Positions 11,872 to 24,091 are shown, numbered from the stretch's first letter. The stretch is 64,000 bases of DNA from Asterias rubens (GCF_902459465.1 NC_047068.1:14283195-14347194), one strand, 5' to 3'. Translations and numbers: made by a program. Notes: generated by a model from the sequence alone, not told the origin.

Positions 11872-11944
11872 TGACTAGAGTGGGATTCGAACCAACGACC
11901 TCCGGATTAACGTGCCGGCGATCTACCAACTGAGCTATCTAGCC
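11872..11944 (-). tRNA. tRNA-Asn(GUU)-like body 1 in mobile element
   Basis: On the minus strand the 73 bases fold as a cloverleaf. The acceptor GGCTAGA pairs with TCTAGTC with one G-U, the discriminator is A, and the anticodon loop ACGTTAA gives GTT. Position 33 is C rather than U, the last anticodon-stem pair is C-T, the D stem has one mismatch (GCTC/GATC) and the T stem one. The B-box text GGTTCGAATCCC is intact. It is more likely the promoter module of a repeat than a working tRNA gene. Confidence 0.5.
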
Positions 11945-12183
11945 CTATATTGGCGGTGTCCCTATTTTGTCAATATCTTTGTTCGGGGGTGCCAGTCAGA
12001 AGCCATACAACCGTTAACTGCCGTGTAGCCAGGGATGACACCCAAATTACGATACAACCTGGGAAGCGGCAGCTAGGGGATCACCTTAAGGGGATGCGAC
12101 TTTTTGTTTCAGATATCAATATAAACCACAAGGGAAACTGACTGGGTAAATTTGTAAATGATTTTTGGGGTTGAACAAAGAAT

Positions 12184-12256
12184 TGACTAGAGTGGGATTC
12201 GAACCAACGACCTCCGGATTAACGTGCCGGCGATCTACCAACTGAGCTATCTAGCC
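12184..12256 (-). tRNA. tRNA-Asn(GUU)-like body 2 in mobile element
   Basis: This matches body 1 exactly over the 73 bases and lies 312 bp further on. It has the same departures from a functional tRNA. The surrounding repeats differ by one base (GATCACACCC here, GATGACACCC in the first repeat). Confidence 0.5.
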
Positions 12257-12627
12257 CTATATTGGCGGTGTCCCTATTTTGTCAATATCTTTGTTCGGGG
12301 GTGCCAGTCAGAAGCCATACAACCGTTAACTGCCGTGTAGCCAGGGATCACACCCAAATTACGATACAACCTGGGAAGCGGCAGCTAGGGGATCACCTTA
12401 AGGGGATGCGACTTTTTGTTTCAGATATCAATATAAACCACAAGGGAAACTGACTGGGTAAATTTGTAAATGATTTTTGGGGTTGAACAAAGAATTGACT
12501 AGAGAATTCCCAGGTTGTATCGTAATTTGGGTGTGATCCCTGGCTACACGGCAGTTAACGGTTGTATGGCTTCTGACTGGCACCCCCGAACAAAGATATT
12601 GACAAAATAGGGACACCGCCAATATAG

Positions 12628-12700
12628 GGCTAGATAGCTCAGTTGGTAGATCGCCGGCACGTTAATCCGGAGGTCGTTGGTTCGAATCCCACTCTAGTCA
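12628..12700 (+). tRNA. tRNA-Asn(GUU)-like body 3 in mobile element (inverted)
   Basis: This is the same 73-base body in opposite orientation to bodies 1 and 2. It belongs to the inverted partial repeat that begins at about 12506 (AATTCCCAGGTTGTATCG). It faces the other two, so transcripts from the B-box promoters would converge. Confidence 0.5.
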
Positions 12701-12856
12701 ATTCTTTGTTCAACCCCAAAAATGATTTACTTTTACTCAGATTTTAAAGTTTAATTAAGCTCGTACAGTATTCAGGGCTTAAAAACAGCACTTGACTGGT
12801 TGCCAAGGCCAGTACGTTCAGTGCTTGGCCAGTAAAATTACATCTGGACAAGCCTA

Positions 12857-13098
12857 GGGCCCAATTTCATGGAGATGCTAAGCCAGAAAATTTGCTTGGC
12901 ATGAAATTTCTTCCTTGATAAAAACAGGATTACCAACCAAATTTCCATTTGTTGCATATTGCTTGTTACTGGTGTTCAGCTGTTGTTTGTTTATCCTGAA
13001 AATCACGTGGACATTTTGTTGGTAATCCTGTTTTTATCGAGGCAAACATTTCATGCTAGGCAATTATTTTTGCTTAGCAGCTCTATGAAATAGGGCCC
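12857..13098. mobile_element. GGGCCC-ended MITE, copy 2
   Basis: This is the same element and position in the unit as 5822-6063, with no visible internal change. Confidence 0.8.
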
Positions 13099-16000
13099 AG
13101 TAGTGTTGTGTTTTTCAGTAGACTAATACATGTTCACCGTAATACCTCTATGAATAGTATCTTTGTGAACATTTTTGACAATGAATCTCATTCAGCTTCG
13201 TTTAGTACCGAAGTAGCCTGACAACTTGACAGATGAGACAGATCTTCTCCTGGGGTCGATTTCACAAAGAGTTAGGACTTGTGTTAACTTTAATTTAGGA
13301 GTAGTCCAATATTTTTAAATCTGTGATGGGTGTCACAATGTGTTTTGCTTGAACATTTTGAGTCCTGGGCGAGCCTGCCCAGTGCCCAGCACCGCCCATC
13401 ATGGCTACACACTTGCCCTCATGTAGACACCAACCTAGTCCGCCATGACACAACCTTGTGTCCAAAGTGTTCAATATTATCAATATAGGACTCCTACATT
13501 ATAAATTTTGGAGCATCGCGCCTCATGGCAGTAAATACATACTCCACCAATCAAATGTCAAGGATCTATAATACTTGTTAGTGCTGACATGTTGCAAACA
13601 TTCTGTGGTATGTACTGTGGTTACATTTTTATTTGGAGTAGGCCACTGTAATTGATCCCCAATAATCTTTTGATCAATGATTTTGGGTTTAAAAATTCTA
13701 CTGATGTGCTTGTACTTCCAATGTTGAAGAAACTGTGTAAAATTGCACACAAGACCAAATTTAAAAGTGTTCAGGAAATCTTGCTGACCTTCAACTTTTA
13801 ACATCCTGTCACACCACTGAATGCATTCCAAGACAAACTAAAATCATTCCGAAAAATTTATATTTATTTTGAGTTTTCATAAAAGTGAGTAGAGTAGATT
13901 TACATTATCTTTGTATTTTCTTTACTGCAAACACCCCTTGCATAATGCGAAACAGACATCCAAAAATTGCGCGTCTACCATTTCCGCTTTTTGGGGAGTC
14001 AACTCCATTGTGCACATTTTGACTCTCACATTGACTCCCAAAATGGCGTGCAAGATGGGTGCATGTAGGTGCGTTGCGCATTGTGCAAGGAGTCTACTGT
14101 ATACCAACATCACTAGTAAGCATTTGTGGAATTTATAGGTATTTCAACTTCAATTGGTGTAACGTTACAAGTACTAACTACAGTACTAGACATAGCTCTT
14201 AAGCAGGCCTTGAACTTTGCCCTTGAAGGGGCACAGCAATTTTCCCAACGGTACGGGGCACTTCTCTGAGGAAAATGTAAATTTGCTTCGGAAATTTGTG
14301 AAGGGTAACACAGCTAAAGCATGGGGCACCAAGGCCTGCTTAAGACTCTACTTTATGCACTGATTATGTTTTAAACATTTGTAAGTAATTATTTCTGTAC
14401 TATTATCGCAGTCACTAAATCTATAGCAAAAGCAAGTAAATTAAAGCACTAAAAAAACACAAACCAAGTGATTTGTTTTGTTTTGTTCTAATAGAGGCAT
14501 TTATAAAAAGTATGTGATCGGTAATTACATTTAAAAACAAACTGATAAGTTTAGTAGTTTGAGTCTAAAAGCTGATTACTACTAGTAAATAACTCCCTGT
14601 GATAAGAGCCTGAAATTCTTTCACAGTAAAATGATGCTTACTTCGATTGGAGCAATCAAAATCAGTCCAATACCAGGCATGATATTTGGCCATTAGGGAA
14701 AAAAAGAGACGGGAAAATTCTTTGCAGTACCTAGATTGTTGTTTTTGAGCTGATAGGAAAATTCTTAGTACCCTTTTTCAATTCTTTACGATCACAAATA
14801 CATTTGAATGCTACTAAGGGCGTTCAATTTTTATTTGTAAAGACATTTTTATACAATTGGTAACAAAAACAAACAAAAAACAGAGTACACCAAATAAAAG
14901 AACAGGGTTCTGCCCAAAATGGTCGATGCCAAATTCCCCACCAACCACTGGAAAAATTTCCTTTGTTTCCGACCGCCACACATTTTTCCAAATGTTTAAA
15001 ACTACACTTGAAATTTCCTTTCAAAGATTTTCACTGAAATGTAAATGTGGGTATTTACCAGTAAAAATGGTATTTAAAGCCACTAATTTTGAGCACCTCT
15101 TTGATTTGAGTTTATTTATACGATCTACCTTGTCCCGGTTTAGCTGTCACCAGCTGTAAAGGGATTAATCTTGCAATGGTTTCCAGGGAAACATTTTTTC
15201 ACCACTTAAAGGCAGTGGACACTATTTGTAATTACTCAAAATAGTTATTATCATAAAACCTTTTTTTACTACGAGTAATGGGGAGAGGTTGATAGTATAC
15301 AAATATTGACTGCTTCGAGTGCTATTGTTAAAACTATGACTCCCGAGGTGATCCCCGGGAGCGTTCTATTTGCCCAAGGCGAAGCCGAGGGAAAATAGAA
15401 CGCTACGGGGATCACCGAGGGAGTCATAGTTTTTAACCATTGCACGAGTAAAAGCAGTCAATATTTGTTTTACAACACCCCAAACATTTCTAAATACTGT
15501 ACTATTATTATTAAGTTACAGACCTGAATGCTACAATCCACGGACGACGCGAATACAGATTGCAAACACTTTTACTGTGCTGCATGTAGTGTCGTGCAAT
15601 CCGAAATGGTTACAGACTATTAATTCATCATCCTCGTACACGCAACGAACGTCTGGGTACTGCACGCCGTGTGCTAGTCTTCGGACTAGCGCATGGCAAA
15701 CCGACGCACTATCACATGGCAGTCGTCTAGCAAAACTAAGACATGTCATGTGACGCGCTCTAAACCAATGAGCAGCGGAATACTTGCAAGGGGTGTTATA
15801 ATTGTGAGAAACGGCTCCCTCTGAAGTGACGTAGTTTATGAGAAAGAAGTAATTTTCCAGGATTTTGATTTTGAGACCTCAGATTTAGAATTTGAGGTCC
15901 TGAAATCGAGCATCTGAAAGCACACAACTTCGTTTAGTTCGCTAATTTGATGAAATTTCACAGGTCGATTGCTACAGGGACTTTATTGAAGACTAGAAGA

Positions 16001-16952
16001 TGAGGAAAGAATTCGCAGATGTCTTATTCAGTTATAAAATAATTCACTTTTGAATCACAAGGTATAACTTTGATTCAGAGTCCGGGCAAGCTCCCTTTCC
16101 CCAAAAACCATAACCATTGTGGTTTTATACCCAGGAAGTTAAATGCCCCCCATTCAACTTCAACAATAAACGCAATGCTGGGGAACTTTGGGGAAATGTT
16201 GGTAATCAAAGACTATTCAAAACCTATTCAAAACCTAGGTTACCAGGGTAACCTGTCAACAATTGTCCCACCAACCAAAACCAGACAGCTTTCAATTCTG
16301 AACTGTCAATGTGACGGTTTTTGTCCACAAGCTCAGACTTATTCGGCGGCGACGCACTGTATGAACAAGTTGTGACCAGCAAAGACCAAGACTTTTCTCA
16401 AATTCAAGGTAAACCTTTGTTGCTCAGTTGTTTGAGTTGTAAAACTGTTTATTGAAGTACATTTGACATACACTGAAATATACAACATGTGGATTCTTGA
16501 AATAAAAAAGTTTGTTTGCTGTTCAGATGCAAAATTCAAGTAAAAAGTAGATTTCCACCTTTATAAGTTATTTTAAAGGAACATTACAGAATTGTTTTTT
16601 TGCTAACCAAATTGGTAGTACCAATATATAAATTGACAAACCTGTAGAAGTTTGAGATCATCTGGGTCAAGAGAAAATAGTGAAAAACAGATTACACATT
16701 TTTGCATGGCATCAATGACAAAGAAATTAATAAAACGCTCACTAAGTGAAAAAATACAAACACGACATAAGGTTATTTATTTCTCAACAAATATGACATT
16801 TCAGACAATCATATTTCATGGGAAGTTTTCTACTATCATCATCATTAGACCGGGTAAGTTTCATGTTAATCTGTGATCTTCACGATTTTTGTTTGTTATC
16901 AATTCTGTAATGATCCCATGTTTTACTACAGGTTCGAGACAATACACCAACA

Positions 16953-18318
16953 ATGATATCCAAGAAGAGCCAAGTCCATCCAATAGAGGACCAACCTGAC
17001 GTCCAGTCTGAGGACCAACCTGACGTCCAATCTCAGAACCAAAATGACACCCAATCTGCGAACCTATCTGACAAACAACATGAGGACCAAAGGGAGGACC
17101 AACAAAAAAACCATGTGGTGAGTTTCTAATGAATAAATAAAGGGCTCAAATTTTACACTGGACCACTTGGCCAGTTTCGGGCCAATAAATAACAAACCGG
17201 AAAAGTCTGCTAGTCTTAAAAAAACAGAAAAAAAGAATCAACTTTTTCTTCTCTAAAGACTGACTTCCAAATGTTAAGTTTGGGTCTCACAAATATATCT
17301 CAATCCTGCCGAGTATCGCCCATAAAACAGATGAGATAAATTTGGTTGTTTTTGTTCAATTCAACATCTTTGTCTCAAAAGGATGAAAATTAACTGCTGA
17401 GTTTGTCGGTTCACAAATATCTTTCAAACCTGCTGGGTATCACCCATACCACAAAAGAGATAAAATTGGTTCTTAATCAAACAGTTTAGATGATAAAACT
17501 ATCTTCTCATTTTGAGTTTTATATAATATAATAATATAATAATAAGACTTGTAATGCGCATGTATCCATCCTGCTGGGTGTTCAAGGTGCAGATATATTT
17601 GGTTTGCGGTAATACCATGTGTGTATCTACTTGCCAGGTAAAGTTTGTTCTTAGAGAACTGTCTTTCTTTATGTTCGGGAGACTTCTCAGTTCTGAAAAG
17701 AACTGTCCTGCTTTTTAACTACTACCCGGGCGGAAGGTATAGAAAATAGGCTGGGACTACTACTTTAGCTTACAGGATCGTAATTAACTGCACAGTCGCG
17801 GAGTCAGTTCTTGAATTGGTTCAACTAGCTTGCTCTAGTCATCGTCAGGAGACTGTTGAACAATTACGATTTTTGTCTTGAAAATAAAATCTCGGTCCTG
17901 TAAAGATTCTGAGACACAAGTCTTGCTGTATTGTGGATTTTTCCCCACAAACTTTGGGACCTTAAATCAGCTGCCTGAAACAGTTGAGTTGGGGGAGAGC
18001 GGATCTGTCACAAATTTCTTTGATTACAGATATATTTTTTGTGCTGGTTATTGTTTAATTTTTTTGCCCCTTCCCACTTTTTCATCCTCACATGACACAA
18101 CTTCCTTTTTTGACCATCCAAATTCTATCCAGATAACCAGACCTCCTAAAAGTAATAGCAACATAGCACAGACACACGACAACGAAGGGGCTGACAAGGG
18201 TCCTGATGACGAGTGGAGTCTCTGTAAATGTCTCAATCTAGTTTTGCAACTCACAAAATGTGCCAACCGAATCATGTCTCTCTGCTCAGGGGGAGAAGGC
18301 GGAGACGAAGGCGAATAA
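16953..18318 (+). CDS. Gene T3: intact copy of the small Cys/Trp-tailed protein
   Basis: The coding exons are 16953-17117 and 18133-18318, again 55 plus 61 codons in phase 0, giving 116 residues. The acceptor before the first coding exon is CTACAG, the donor is GTGAGT at 17118, and the final acceptor is CTATCCAG. The N-terminal exon is the same as in T1 (VHP, doubled EDQPDVQS). In the C-terminal exon a Thr of T1 becomes Ile in the SNSN-x-AQTHDNEGAD stretch, while the WSLCKCLNLVLQLTKC segment is unchanged. AATAAA follows at about 18444. Keeping a full frame in two of three copies, with only a mild amino-acid change in the third-copy tail, fits a translated gene but does not prove it. Confidence 0.7.
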
Positions 18319-18624
18319 TTGGAAAACGATGGCACTGATTGTTTATCAAATGGGAAATTACCATGGTCATTTGTAATAAGGGTTTGAAAGAGCGGAAGGA
18401 GGTCTTGAACATTCGTTTAAAACCGGGCGGGTTATGGCGGTGAAATAAAGCACCGAGCCGAGGGCCACATCCATGGAAGATTTAATACAAATCGTCAGGA
18501 CCAAGTCACTGCTCACTTATTTTAAACACTTGTGATTTGTTCCCACTCACATGAAGACTCTATTCGTTGGAAAATGAGTACGTTAGTACAAAAAAAATCA
18601 ACTTGACTTTGGAGCCTCTTAAAA

Positions 18625-19001
18625 AGGAACACGTTGCCTCGGATCGGTCGAGTTGGTCTTTGAAAACCGTTTGTAACCGTTTGTTATAAAATGCATATGT
18701 GTAGAAAGATAATGTCAAAGTAGAATACAATGGTCCACACAAACATGCCTCCAAACTGCACGATTATCTTATTACATCATCGACTAACACAGCGTCGATT
18801 TATGGGAGTCCAATTTTGACTCCCATAAATGGCCGACCGTGTTATTGGATGAGGTAAAAAGAAAACCCCGCAATTTTGAGGCATATTTGTGTAGATCATT
18901 GTATTCTACTTTTACATCTTTCTACCCATATGCATTTTATAACAAACGGTTACAAATGCTTTTCAAAGACCAACTTGACCGATCCAAGGCAACGTGTTCC
19001 T
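18625..19001. mobile_element. Hairpin MITE, copy 3
   Basis: This is the full-length counterpart of 5291-5668, with both arms and the palindromic core. Its core has one T fewer than in copy 1. Confidence 0.8.
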
Positions 19002-19154
19002 TTAATTCTTTAAAACTAATTGATTTACTTTTACTCAGATTTTAAAGTTTAATTAAGCTCGTACAGTATTCAGGGCTTAAAAACAGCACTTGACTGGTTG
19101 CCAAGGCCAGTACGTTCAGTGCTTGGCCAGTAAAATTACATCTGGACAAGCCTA

Positions 19155-19396
19155 GGGCCCAATTTCATGGAGATGCTAAGCCAGAAAATTTGCTTGGCAT
19201 GAAATTTCTTCCTTGATAAAAACAGGATTACCAACCAAATTTCCATTTGTTGCATATTGCTTGTTACTGGTGTTCAGCTGTTGTTTGTTTATCCTGAAAA
19301 TCACGTGGACATTTTGTTGGTAATCCTGTTTTTATCGAGGCAAACATTTCATGCTAGGCAATTATTTTTGCTTAGCAGCTCTATGAAATAGGGCCC
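19155..19396. mobile_element. GGGCCC-ended MITE, copy 3
   Basis: This is the same element and position in the unit as 5822-6063. Confidence 0.8.
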
Positions 19397-19556
19397 AGTA
19401 GTGTTGTGTTTTTCAGTAGACTAATACATGTTCACCGTAATACCTCTATGAATAGTATCTTTGTGAACATTTTTGACAATGAATCTCATTCAGCTTCGTT
19501 TAGTACCGAAGTAGCCTGACAACTTGACAGATGAGACAGATCTTCTCCTGGGGTCG

Positions 19557-19670
19557 ATTTCACAAAGAGTTAGGACTTGTGTTAACTTTAATTTAGGAGT
19601 AGTCCTAGGAGATATACAAAACGTGTGGCTAGTCCTAGTTCGAGATATTGACTCTTTGTGAAATCCACCC
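19557..19670. mobile_element. CTCTTTGTGAAAT-ended MITE spanning the array's right boundary
   Basis: The left ATTTCACAAAGAGTTAGGAC and right GACTCTTTGTGAAAT are inverted ends, with TAGTCCTAGGAGATATACAA inside. Copies 1 and 2 contain only the part left of GTAGTCC. Related elements are at 26572-26719, 32031-32175 and, disrupted, near 43755-44120. Confidence 0.75.
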
Positions 19671-19743
19671 CTGTTCTTGTAGTTTTTGTAGTTTTAACTG
19701 CTTGTATAGTTCTTTATTTTTATACTGTAATGTACATATTTAA

Positions 19744-20123
19744 AGGCATAGGACACTATTGGTAATTACTCAAAATAATTATCACCATAAAACCTCACTT
19801 GGTAACAAGTAATGGGGAGAGGTTGATAGTATAAAACATTGTGAGAAACGGCTCCCTCTGAAGTGACGTAGTTTTGGAGAAAGAAGTAATTTTCCACGAA
19901 TTTGATTTCGAGACCTCAAGTTTAGAACTTGAGGTCTCGAAATCAAGCATCTGAAAGCACACAACTTCGTGTGACAAAGGTGTTTTTTTTCTTTCATAGT
20001 TATCTCGTAACTCCGACGACCGATCGCGCTCAAATTTTCACAGGTTTGTTATTTTATGCATATGTTGAGATACACCAACTATGAAGACTAGTCCTTGACA
20101 ATTACCAATAGTGTCCACTGGCT
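19744..20123. mobile_element. TTAA MITE (GGCAGTGGACAC family)
   Basis: It starts after TTAA with AGGCATAGGACACTATTGG and ends GTGTCCACTGGCT before a mutated TTAG. It contains the inner palindrome GAGACCTCAAG...CTTGAGGTCTC at 19908-19939. Positions 20124-20660 hold no gene or repeat that I can support. Confidence 0.8.
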
Positions 20124-20662
20124 TTAGTGTCCTTTTATATTGTCTCTTCTTAAATTGTGGCATCAGGAGATGAACTCGATAGTAATTTAGTTTACTTTTT
20201 TAAAATCCATCAGGGGTGCTACTTTTTTTTTCTCTCTCCTAATTGTATGTACCTGTGCATTTGTTTTCTTTACCGTTCTTATTGTCTGTATTTGCGTTTT
20301 TACCTGTGAAAGTAATAAATAAAAGTGAAATGAAAATAATGCATATGGATAATAAAGGAGTACTCTCAGATTAATAATTGGTAAAAACTAGCTATTTTTC
20401 ACTTTGTTGTCAGCTTAAGTTGTAGTCTTAGTTGAGTGAATTAAAAAAAAATTCACAAGAAATAACATTTAGTCATCAACGTGTGTTTTCATTGAATGTG
20501 CAGAAATGTATTTCATAAAATTATTAACTATTAAAAAAAAATTAAGTCTAGAAATATTTACCTTTGAAATAAGAAGAAAAATATTGAACTTCACAGCTAA
20601 ACATCTTGCTCTTTTCAATAACAAAAGAAATATTGCATGTCTCTCCTGTCAAATTGTTTTAA

Positions 20663-21032
20663 AGGAACACGTTGCCTTGGATCGGACAAGTTTTGAAAAG
20701 TGTTTGAAACCGTTTGTTATGAAATGCATATGGTTAGAAAGATGTTTAAAAAGTAGAATGTAATGATCCACACAAGTATTACTCGAAATTGCACGGTTTT
20801 CCTTGCGAACTATCACGGTCGGCCATTTATGGAAGTCAAAATTTTGACTCTCATAAATGGCCGACCGTGTTAGTCGACAGGGTAAAAGAAAACCACGCAA
20901 TTTCGAGGCATATTTGTGTAGATCATTGTATTCTACTTTTACAATATCTTTCTAACCATATACATTTTATAACAAACGATTACAGAACGCTTTTCAAAGA
21001 CCAACTCGACCGATCCAAGGCAACGTGTTACT
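20663..21032. mobile_element. Hairpin MITE, dispersed copy
   Basis: This is the same family as 5291-5668, here with exact TTAA flanks (20659-20662 and 21033-21036) and the core TTTATGG...CCATAAATGGCCG. The flanks support a TTAA target. Confidence 0.8.
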
Positions 21033-21068
21033 TTAAATACTTTGTCACTGTAAAGCCACTGAACTAAG

Positions 21069-21165
21069 CGTGCGTAGTCGAGCGGTTCAGTGCATCGGAC
21101 TCAAGTTGAGGTTTCTGAGTCATCAGGGTGTGGGTTCGAATCCCAGTCATGACACTTGAGCACGA
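21069..21165 (+). mobile_element. tRNA-Leu-like SINE head
   Basis: The segment reads TAGTCGAGCGGTTCAGTGC (A-box region), then GACTCAAGTTGAGG with a Leu CAA-type anticodon loop, a long variable arm, and GGGTTCGAATCCC (B box). The acceptor ends do not pair well. A CATGACACTTGAGCACGACA tail links it to the SINE heads at 28790 and 41704. It is unlikely to be a functional tRNA. Confidence 0.6.
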
Positions 21166-21369
21166 CACTTAACTATTATCACTTCTCATCACCCACCAAC
21201 CTCACCAGGAGCCATACTGCTGGCCCCTGGACCCCCCCCCCACCCAATTCAAAAATGAAATTCCAGGCCTGATTTAGTCCATTGGTGAAGCAGGCTAGAA
21301 GACCAACGCTGGCCCTGGGGCTATCCAAACCTCAAACGAAGAAACCCATTCACCCAAAACCACAAATTT

Positions 21370-22200
21370 AATGGAAATTTCCATCGGGGTAAAAAATAAT
21401 AATTTGGGTTCCCTGTTCACACACTTAAAATCTTACAAAGGCATGGTTGGTTTGAATAAACCACAGAGCTGACTGGCAGTTGGAAATAGTTTTCACAATG
21501 AAATGGGATTTCCCCTATTTAATGGACATTTCCATCGGGGTAAAAAATATTAATTTGGGTTCCCTGTTCACACTCTTAAAATCTTACAAAGGCATGGTTG
21601 GTTTGAATAAACCACAAAGCTAAATGGCAATTGGAAATAGTTTTCACAATGAAATGGGATTTCCCCTATTTAATGGAAATTTCCATCGGGGTAAAAAATA
21701 TTAATTTGGGTTCCCTGTTCACACTCTTAAAATCTTACAAAGGCATGGTTGGTTTGAATAAACCACAGCGCTGACTGGCAATTGGAAATAGTTTTCACAG
21801 TGAAATGGGATTTCCCCTATTTAATGGAAATTTCCATCGGGGTAAAAAATATTAATTTGGGTTCCCTGTTCACACTCTTAAAATCTTACAAAGGCATGGT
21901 TGGTTTGAATAAACCACAGAGCTGACTGGCAGTTGGAAATAGTATTCACAATGAAATGGGATTTCCCCTATTTAATGGAAATTTCCATCAGGGTAAAAAA
22001 TATTAATTTGGGTTCCCTGTTCACACTCTTAAAATCTTACAAAGGCATGGTTTGTTTGAATAAACCACAGAGCTGACTGGCAGTTGGGAATAGTTTTCAC
22101 AATGAAATGGGATTTCCCCTTTTTAATAGATAGAAATTTCCTTTGGGATAAAGAAGTTTAATTTATGATTTTTCCTGTTCACATTCTAAGATCTTACAAA
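21370..22200. repeat. 151-bp tandem repeat, five copies plus a degenerate sixth
   Basis: AATGGAAATTTCCATC recurs at 21370, 21521 (one base changed), 21672, 21823 and 21974, an exact 151-bp spacing, with decay after about 22125. Each unit contains GGTTCCCTGTTCACACTC and TTGAATAAACCACAG. There is no open frame through the units. Confidence 0.95.
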
Positions 22201-22314
22201 AGTAGGCCTCTACAACTTTAAAAATTAACAAGAAATGAAATTCCAACGGTTCTTTTCAGACCCACCCCAACGCATTTCGAGCTCTGTACGTGTGTTGCAT
22301 CTTACACCCTATTA

Positions 22315-22608
22315 AAATAATGATAGTAGAAAGCTTACCTGAAAAAATTACTAGCTGAGGTGCTGTAGTTTTGGAGAAATTAGTAAATCAAGTCACACAA
22401 ATGGTTGTCTCTAAAGACGACAATATTGTTGTTTTAACATGTTAAACGTATTTTTTTACTCATTTCTCAAAAACTACATCAGTACCTCAGCTCAGCTAGT
22501 AATATTTTAAGGTAACCTTTCTACTATCATTATCTTCAAACGGTGTTAGTTTAATGTAAATCTCTGGACATTGTGTTTTGTGTTACAAAAAGTAAACACA
22601 TCATTTAA
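22315..22608. mobile_element. Palindromic MITE of the TACTTTTTGTA family, degraded
   Basis: GATAGTAGAAAGCTTACC...GCTGAGGTGCTGTAG is mirrored by CTACATCAGTACCTCAGC...GGTAACCTTTCTACTATC. A better kept relative is at 36369-36665. One end is lost here. Confidence 0.6.
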
Positions 22609-22859
22609 ATGCATCACAAGCTTGTTTACCAAAAGAATAAATATTGTTTTAACCAATGCCAACACTTAAAAACTAATTGTTTTTAAACCATGAAAAAAAC
22701 ACCACACCATCAACAGGATTTGGTAGAATTCCACAAGACTACAAGTAGCTGATTTTTTTACTGGATCAGAATCGACTTTTCAAAATCAGAATCTAAATGA
22801 GACAGAACTTTCTACAAAGTTTAAACAACTTGTTTTATTTGAACATATACTACAGTAAG

Positions 22860-23390
22860 ATTTATCTTACATGTAGTCTCAGAGGTGAGTTTACTTTAAT
22901 ACTCGACAGAATTGATAGATTATTTACCAAATTGTTCAAGAGTCAACAGTTGAACATCAAATACTCGCTAAATGCAAAGGAGTGAAAAAGCACTCTTTGA
23001 AGAGCCATATTAGGGACAACTCTTTTTTGAGTATTCTTCCACTCCTTGTGATTGAAGTTTGCATCTTGTTGAGTGATTTTCCACTCTGTCCTGGAGTGAA
23101 ACCCCTCTAAAAGATCGAAGTAACCACCACTCTTTCTTAAAGAGCCATTTGAGGGACAACTCAAAATGTAAAGAGTGGTGTTTTTCACTCTTTTACATTT
23201 AGAGAGTACACAGACTCACAGAAAGGTAATATTGTTCAATTGAAAAATCACACAACCATCGGACTTGTCTGGTCCTGAGTTTACTGGCCCAAAGCTAATA
23301 TCACTGGCCTCAAGACAACAGCCCAGTGTAAAGACTGTCGACCAAAACCAACTGCTACCATGTAAGATTTTTCTTACATGTAGTCTCACT
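22860..23390. repeat. Block repeat R, copy 1 (contains a TA MITE)
   Basis: The text from about 22860 (ATTTATCTTACATGTAGTCT) to the next copy at about 23370 recurs from 23370 to 23850 and, without its first part, at 24500-24690. Shared landmarks are GGTAATATTGTTCAATTGAA and CTTGTCTGGTCCTGAGTTTA. No gene is seen. Confidence 0.8.
22964..23216. mobile_element. TA-target MITE with terminal inverted repeats, copy 1
   Basis: The 253-bp element has ends CTCGCTAAATGCAAAGGAG and a right end ending TTTTACATTTAGAGAG, flanked by TA at 22962-22963 and 23217-23218. It has the GAGTGAAAAA-type subterminal repeats characteristic of a small non-autonomous DNA transposon. The paralogous block at 24543-24544 reads CAAATACACAG with a single TA and no element. 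Confidence 0.85.
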
Positions 23391-23469
23391 ATAGGTGAGT
23401 GTACTTTAATACTCAACAGAATTGAAAGATAATTCACCAGACTCAAAGTCAACATTTGAACATCAAATA

Positions 23470-23687
23470 CTCTCTAAATGCAAAGGAGTGAAAAAACACT
23501 CTTTGAAGAGCCATATGAGGGACAACTCTTTTTTCAAGTGGTCTTCCACTCTTTGTGATTGAAGTTTGCATCTTGTTGAGTGACTTTTCACTCTGTCCTG
23601 GAGTGAAACCCGTCTAAAACAGTGAAATAACCACCACTCTTTTTAAAGATTCATTTGAGGGACAACTCTAAATGAGCATTTAGTGAG
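23470..23687. mobile_element. TA-target MITE, copy 2 (internally shortened)
   Basis: This is a 218-bp relative of 22964-23216 at the same position of the next block, with ends CTCTCTAAATGC and GCATTTAGTGAG and TA on both sides. It has lost part of its right subterminal region. Because it is at the same site, the insertion preceded the duplication of blocks 1 and 2. Confidence 0.85.
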
Positions 23688-24091
23688 TATACAGAAAGGT
23701 AATATTCTTCAATTGAAAAACACACAACCACCGAACTTGTCTGGTCCTGAGTTTACTAGCCCAAAGCTAATATCAATGGCCTCGGGACAACAGTTCATTG
23801 CAAAGACTGTTGACCTAAACCAACTGTTACCAGGTAAGATTTATCTTACATGTAGTCTCATAGGTGAGTGTACTTTATTACTCGACAGAACTGAAGGGCA
23901 ATTCCAAGCAAACATGGACAGGACACCAAAAAATCAAGTTTTTGTCACAACTTTCTTTTCACTTATAGAAGTTATAGCTAACATATGAACCCAATTTATT
24001 TTTAGTTGTTGACAAGGAATGAACCCAATTTTTCCAAATAAGAACTCAGCTAGGGCTCCAGGTAGGCGTGGCTACATTGTCTGGAAAGCTG

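Larger units (their letters stand above)
11807..12722. mobile_element. 916-bp insertion with three tRNA-like bodies, in copy 2 only
   Basis: The insertion is flanked by a 13-bp direct repeat, TGATTTACTTTTA, at 11794-11806 and 12723-12735, which is present once in copies 1 and 3. Inside are two direct repeats with a 312-bp period (tRNA-like bodies on the minus strand), a short third start, and then an inverted partial copy (tRNA-like body on the plus strand). Relatives occur singly at 26030-26375 and 46780-46975, so this is a dispersed tRNA-related element. The 13-bp duplication is typical of LINE-type integration. Confidence 0.85.
6273..13307 (+). repeat. Tandem segmental unit, copy 2 (hybrid, with 916-bp insertion)
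   Basis: This is the middle copy, 7035 bp. It is longer than the others because of the insertion at 11807-12722, partly offset by loss of about 200 bp that removed the left arm of a hairpin MITE near 11570. Left of about 8522 its variants agree with copy 3 against copy 1. Right of about 10178 they agree with copy 1 against copy 3. It carries the frameshifted gene T2. Confidence 0.95.
13308..19605 (+). repeat. Tandem segmental unit, copy 3
   Basis: This is the last copy, 6298 bp. Its right end runs into a complete copy of a short inverted-repeat element (19557-19670) that is cut short at the ends of copies 1 and 2. The duplication breakpoint therefore lies inside that element. It carries intact gene T3. 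Confidence 0.95.

Noticed and set aside
19782-20033. Short frames with residues like RSYEITMKEK found at many places
   Set aside because: They are all the same strand of the TTAA MITE body and are repeat-derived.
21370-22200. CRISPR-like array
   Set aside because: The repeats are 151 bp, directly adjacent without spacers, in a eukaryotic context.
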